Below, piece after piece: positions 60,601-64,000 of a stretch of DNA of 64,000 nucleotides; the first letter of the stretch is position 1, and every line of letters starts with the position of its first letter. The DNA is taken from positions 388,770 through 452,769 of the forward strand of contig JAKSZT010053837.1 of the NCBI GenBank assembly GCA_026826555.1, in the 5' to 3' direction. A model generated the notes under the pieces. That model saw nothing but the letters and a program-made list of their open reading frames with translations. It was not told the origin of the DNA and did not search any database. A program made the position numbers and the translations under genes. This DNA comes from Tolypeutes matacus (taxonomy: Eukaryota > Chordata > Mammalia > Cingulata > Chlamyphoridae).

Positions 60601-63461
60601 TTGATTTAAAAAGTGAGATTTGCAAGAATTCTGAATATACAGTCAATGTACACAAATTGATTTTAGTGTGATATTAGCAACAGCAGAAAAGTTAATATAA
60701 AAGATAACTGAAGTCAAATTAAGTGGAATATGGAAGATATATACAAATTATGAAATAGACATGAAAGGAAATAAATGGATTAAAACATGTTAATACATAA
60801 TATCAAAAAGATGTCAATTTTTAACAACTGATCTGTTGACTAAATATAATTTCAATAAAATCACAGCTTATAGGAATGTATTCATACAGAAATTTAAAAA
60901 TCCAAGTGTAAAATGGTACTCTTGAAGAATAACAATGTGAAGAAATTACATAATGTACTAATATGAAAATTAATATCAGCAACTTGACCATGTGATCTTG
61001 GTGTAAAAAAATATAGAACAGTGAAACACAAGTGATGTCCAGAAACACACACACACACCTATACACTCACATACTTAATTTATGACAAAAGTGTCACAGA
61101 ATAGAAAGGAGAAATGGTCATGTTTGCTATACATTATGCTCCATCAATGAGATAATGATATAGAAAGGTCACAAAGAGAGCATGAGAAAAATAAACTTAA
61201 TAGACTGGAGATCTAACACTTAAAATCTTACCATTTCTTCTTCAGAATTCATATAAAACAGATGAGATTTCTTAGAAACACAGGCCATCAAACTCCCTTC
61301 CCACGTTTTTCGTTCAGGACTAAAGTAATAACAATTGTGGGAATATGTAAACAACTCCTCTGGACAATGACTACAAAGAGAGGCTGAAGAAAGATTATGA
61401 ATTACTGTACAGAAACCATTTGAATTTTTTTTTTTGTCTTTGTACACTTGAAGTATATTTTCAAATTGTCTTGAATTACTTTCTTTCATGTTCTGGGACA
61501 ATAAGACCAATTTATTTAACAAAATTATCCTTCTTTAGTGTTAATAACAAACAAAATACATTCATGCCTACATAGTTCCCTACAGACAGATGCATCTTTT
61601 TTTCTTTTTCTTTTTTTCCTTTAGGACATACTGGGGATTGAACCCGGGACCTTGTATATGGGAAGCAGGCACCCAACCAACCACTGAGCTATATCCACTA
61701 CCCATTTGAATTTAAATATGAAAATTAATTAACATATTTGCATAGATATAAACATATACATGTACATACCCTGTATGTACATCCTCACAGGCTGACATAT
61801 AAAAAACAACCCATACTAACAGACACACACACACACGCACACACACCCAGAAAAGGGTCAGCCTCTTAACCCCTAATTTATGTACCCATATAAAGCACTC
61901 AATCAAAAACTCCATCCTATACATGTCCTAAAATCACAGAGCAGTACCATTTCATTAGAATAGGAAAATGTTTGCTTCTTATCATATTATAGCAATAGAA
62001 TATTACAACAAATAGGTAAAAATTATTTTAAATAAATACCCCTTAGTGTTGAACAACAAGGAGTGTCCTTATATAATCTTTATTTGTGAAAATTTATTGC
62101 TCAATTTTATAATTTTTTAAAATAATTTTTGTATGTCCTAACCTAAGAGAGAGGCAAAATGTAACATGTACCAACATATGACAAATTTAAAAATCGTTAC
62201 TAACCTTTCTGTGATCTGTTCATCAGGGAATAATTTTTCCGTTTCTGTATTTCAGGAGCTAGAAATATCATTGTAACTTTTATGAAATTAACTGCTATTA
62301 AAAATCATAACAGTTTTAGTTTCATAGCTTAGAATTTCATGTATTGTTTAGAAATTAGACCACTGTTGAGTAAAAAAAATATTTTACCAAATAAAATTAG
62401 TAATTGAAGTAAGGGCTTGGAGAAAATTATTTCAAGAGCCTAATGGACCAAAATCTACCTCTTGTACAGGATTTGGGTTAATGACTGTCAAAAATTAATT
62501 GGGATTTCTCAGTAAGTTGTTACAATAAACTTGCTTCTCCCAAAATAAGTCTTTAAGATTTGAGATCAGAAGCTGCATACATGTATATATAGTCTTAGGA
62601 TCAAAATAAATACTCTTGGCTACCATTCTGTTATTTATATTTTGACAAATTTGGAATAACCTTCCACATTTACTCAAACACATATATTTAGTCCAAACAA
62701 ATACTTTAAAATGAAAATTCTATTTTAAGTCTTAATTTATGAAATATGTAGAGGCATTTTCAAAATCGTTAAAATGAAAATTCCCTTATGACACTCAAAA
62801 ACTCACTTACATGGAGCAACAATTACAACTGCCATGATTATTACAGAGGCCTTCAAGACAAGGCACAGTATTCCCAGGATCCCAGCAATGCATCTTCCCG
62901 GAGGTGATGGGAAATCTGCAGGGAGAGAAAGGGTAGATGGAGGCGAGTTTTTGGTTTACATACAAAGAATCATATTCTTAAATGCTGGACCCCAAACCCA
63001 CATCCAACAGTGTAATATTTTTCTCAGAGTATACAATTGAATTTTCAGGAAATATAATGCTCCAAAAGTCTGAGTAATATTGCTCTTCAGAATTCATACT
63101 GGAATACAATATTCACCCCTTGAGCACTGATCCACAAAAATGAAAAAATAAATTGGCTTATTCACTAAATCTGACTACCCATGTTCCATGTCTATAAACT
63201 TACTTCCCCCTCTTCTCAGCACACAAACTGCATATCCTAGAGCAGTTATTTTGAGAATCTATTAAATGTTTTACCTTTGCAGTGTGAATTCTTGTCATTC
63301 CCTTGAGGATCATGGGAAGCATTTTGAAGGTTTAATTCCACATAGGTTATTTCCTGCTCAGGGTCTGAAATGGAGCAATTAGTGCCCTTGGGTTTGATTT
63401 GCTTCCTCTTTGGGTACTTGGCCAGATTCAGTTCTGTGTAGGTTACTCTTTCGTGATCCAT
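57531..63461 (-). CDS. KLRC1-like: KLRC (NKG2A-like) copy 3, six exons, potentially functional NK receptor
   Basis: This is a type II membrane C-type lectin-like receptor of the NKG2 family, whose members pair with CD94 and read MHC class I/peptide on NK cells. Exons (minus strand) are 63275-63461, 62811-62915, 62205-62258, 61232-61383, 57966-58066 and 57531-57642, giving 236 residues; human NKG2A has 233. The cytoplasmic tail has VTYTEL at Tyr8 and ITYVEL at Tyr40, the two ITIM positions of human NKG2A. The membrane segment is about residues 71-96, with Lys84 in the middle. The stalk has an N-glycosylation site (NYS). The CTLD runs from about residue 117 and keeps the NCYYF, WVGLS and NCAML motifs and the final cysteines. 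Oddities are CPEEL where the family has CPEEW, a weak exon 5 donor (GTAAAT), and an exon 6 that is in frame only from an AG four bases past the first acceptor. The start aligns with family starts. The KLRC assignment is firm. Whether it is expressed, and its exact orthology to KLRC1 or KLRC2, are open. Confidence 0.8.
57966..58066 (-). CDS. KLRC1-like: KLRC copy 3 exon 5 (CTLD part 2)
   Basis: 101 bp with a TTCTGATAG acceptor. It encodes [20 protein letters not shown] and then [13 protein letters not shown], with the WIG/WVG motif of the family. The donor is GTAAAT, weaker than the GTAAGT at the same place in copy 2 and in the orphan exon. Confidence 0.82.
58860..60060 (+). repeat. LINE-1 3' end in intron 4 of copy 3
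   Basis: ORF2-end/3' UTR sequence (GCCAGAAGATGGAAACAACC, ATCTCAATAAAACTGC). It replaces the segment equal to unit B 35300-38510. Confidence 0.65.
61232..61383 (-). CDS. KLRC1-like: KLRC copy 3 exon 4 (CTLD part 1)
   Basis: 152 bp, the usual size of this KLR exon, with a CTTCAG acceptor and GTAAGA donor. It encodes [37 protein letters not shown] and ends EEEM. The Trp normally in CPEEW is Leu here (TTG). A SINE insertion ends 44 bp upstream of the acceptor. Confidence 0.87.
61428..61701 (-). mobile_element. SINE with apparent 3'-transduced flank
   Basis: 274 bp flanked by CCATTTGAATTT (61416-61427, 61702-61713). On the minus strand it is a SINE core (GGGTTCAATCCCC), an A-rich stretch, then about 170 bp of unrelated sequence and a terminal A-run. 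It lies 44 bp upstream of the copy 3 exon 4 acceptor. Unit B has the empty site (near 39915). Confidence 0.78.
62205..62258 (-). CDS. KLRC1-like: KLRC copy 3 exon 3 (stalk)
   Basis: 54 bp, the same size as in copies 1 and 2, with a TTTCTAG acceptor and GTTAGT donor. It encodes [18 protein letters not shown], which aligns with the human stalk STLIQRHNNSSLNTRTQK and includes an N-Y-S glycosylation site. Confidence 0.82.
62811..62915 (-). CDS. KLRC1-like: KLRC copy 3 exon 2 (membrane segment with lysine)
   Basis: 105 bp with an intact CTGCAG acceptor and GTAAGT donor. It encodes DFPSPPGR followed by a hydrophobic stretch containing [15 protein letters not shown]. The lysine codon is AAG; the same position is TTG (Leu) in copy 2 and ACG (Thr) in copy 1. 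Charged lysines in this region are the DAP12-pairing feature of activating NKG2C-type receptors, although in human NKG2C the lysine sits about four residues further on. Confidence 0.85.
63275..63461 (-). CDS. KLRC1-like: KLRC copy 3 exon 1 (cytoplasmic tail, two ITIMs)
   Basis: 187 bp from ATG to a GTAAAA donor, ending in phase 1. It encodes [17 protein letters not shown] and later [12 protein letters not shown], close to human NKG2A exon 1, and ends GNDKNSHCK. Both tyrosine motifs fit the I/V-x-Y-x-x-L ITIM pattern. An out-of-frame ATG lies 136 bp upstream. Confidence 0.88.
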
Positions 63462-64000
63462 CTCTGCAGCTCCGTGGTAATAGAGACTCTGCTCTATGAT
63501 AACTGCACTTAAGTTGATCCGTGGTGTGTATGACAGATCCCAGGTCCACCCACACCCAGCGGGGGAAAGGGAGAGGTGCGCTGAAGACAGTGGTCATTTC
63601 TCAGTTGAAGAATCTAGGTCTGATTCTAAATTACTCAGATTTAAATAAGTGTTTCATGATATCATAAGTATCTCTTAAAATATTCTGCATTTGACAAAAT
63701 ATTATTGGTTAGAGTGATGTAAACCTAAATTACTGAAGCATAAAGAAGTTCATTAGTAAGAAGAGCCTTATTTCTTAAAATTCAGATCATACTGAAATAT
63801 TTTAACACTGTAACACGTGTTAAATATGAAAGCTTTATTTTGGAAAAGTTAATTGATCAGTTTTTATGATCGTTTTGAAATCCAATGACAATTAAATACT
63901 GAGTATTCTAAAGATGGCAGAAATGGAAAATTAACAAACATTTAATTTACTACACTAAATTATTTTTATTTAGTGATATTCATTTACTTATTAAAGTAGA

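Larger units (their letters stand above)
46985..64000. repeat. Segmental duplication unit C (runs off window)
   Basis: Same order as unit B, with KLRC copy 3. It differs by a SINE dimer at 48390, an inverted LINE-1 3' end at 48900-50455, a fuller LINE-1 before the MSMO1 pseudogene, and replacement of the segment equal to B 35300-38510 by LINE-1 sequence (58860-60060). 63462-64000 continues the upstream region of copy 3 without any further gene. Confidence 0.8.

Noticed and set aside
1..64000. CRISPR arrays, bacterial operons or prophage
   Set aside because: Base composition, introns, SINEs and LINE-1s show a mammalian nuclear genome; no regularly spaced repeats were found.

Overview
The window is AT-rich, CpG-poor, intron- and retroposon-dense mammalian DNA. 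The host is probably a xenarthran, most likely an armadillo. The main clue is the many tRNA-derived SINEs of the DAS type, as monomers, as head-to-tail dimers and as long forms, which are known from armadillos and relatives. Species is an inference from repeat type only.

The only host gene family recognised is the NK-cell lectin receptor family KLRC (NKG2). Three six-exon copies lie head-to-tail on the minus strand. Their start codons are at 10268 (copy 1), 41537 (copy 2) and 63461 (copy 3). I rebuilt the exons from homology and splice sites: cytoplasmic tail, membrane segment, stalk, and three C-type-lectin (CTLD) exons. Copy 3 is the only one that can encode a full-length protein (236 aa). 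It carries two ITIM-type motifs at Tyr8 and Tyr40 and also a lysine in the middle of the membrane segment. Its last exon is in frame only if an acceptor AG four bases downstream of the first AG is used. Copy 1 has a mutated exon 2 acceptor (a cryptic in-frame acceptor lies 18 nt further on) and a premature stop in exon 6. Copy 2 is clearly dead: a 14-bp deletion in exon 1, a stop in the membrane exon and a small deletion at the C-terminus. An orphan exon 5 (20047-20144) and a degenerate CTLD exon (46532-46676) are further remnants.

Layout. Unit A (start to about 13515) holds copy 1. 13592-19210 is LINE-1 material. 19855-23340 is a partial unit (A') with the orphan exon. 23350-26275 is LINE-1 plus an LTR-like repeat. 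Unit B (26280 to about 44190) and unit C (46985 to the window end) share one order: LTR-like repeat, 550-bp repeat, LINE-1, processed MSMO1 pseudogene, KLRC exons 6 to 1. The units therefore arose by tandem segmental duplication after the MSMO1 retrocopy had inserted. Later insertions differ between units, and empty sites in sister units give target-site duplications and a relative order of events.

No RNA gene, CRISPR array or independent protein gene other than KLRC was found. Most other open frames are LINE-1 ORF1/ORF2 remnants or chance frames in repeats.
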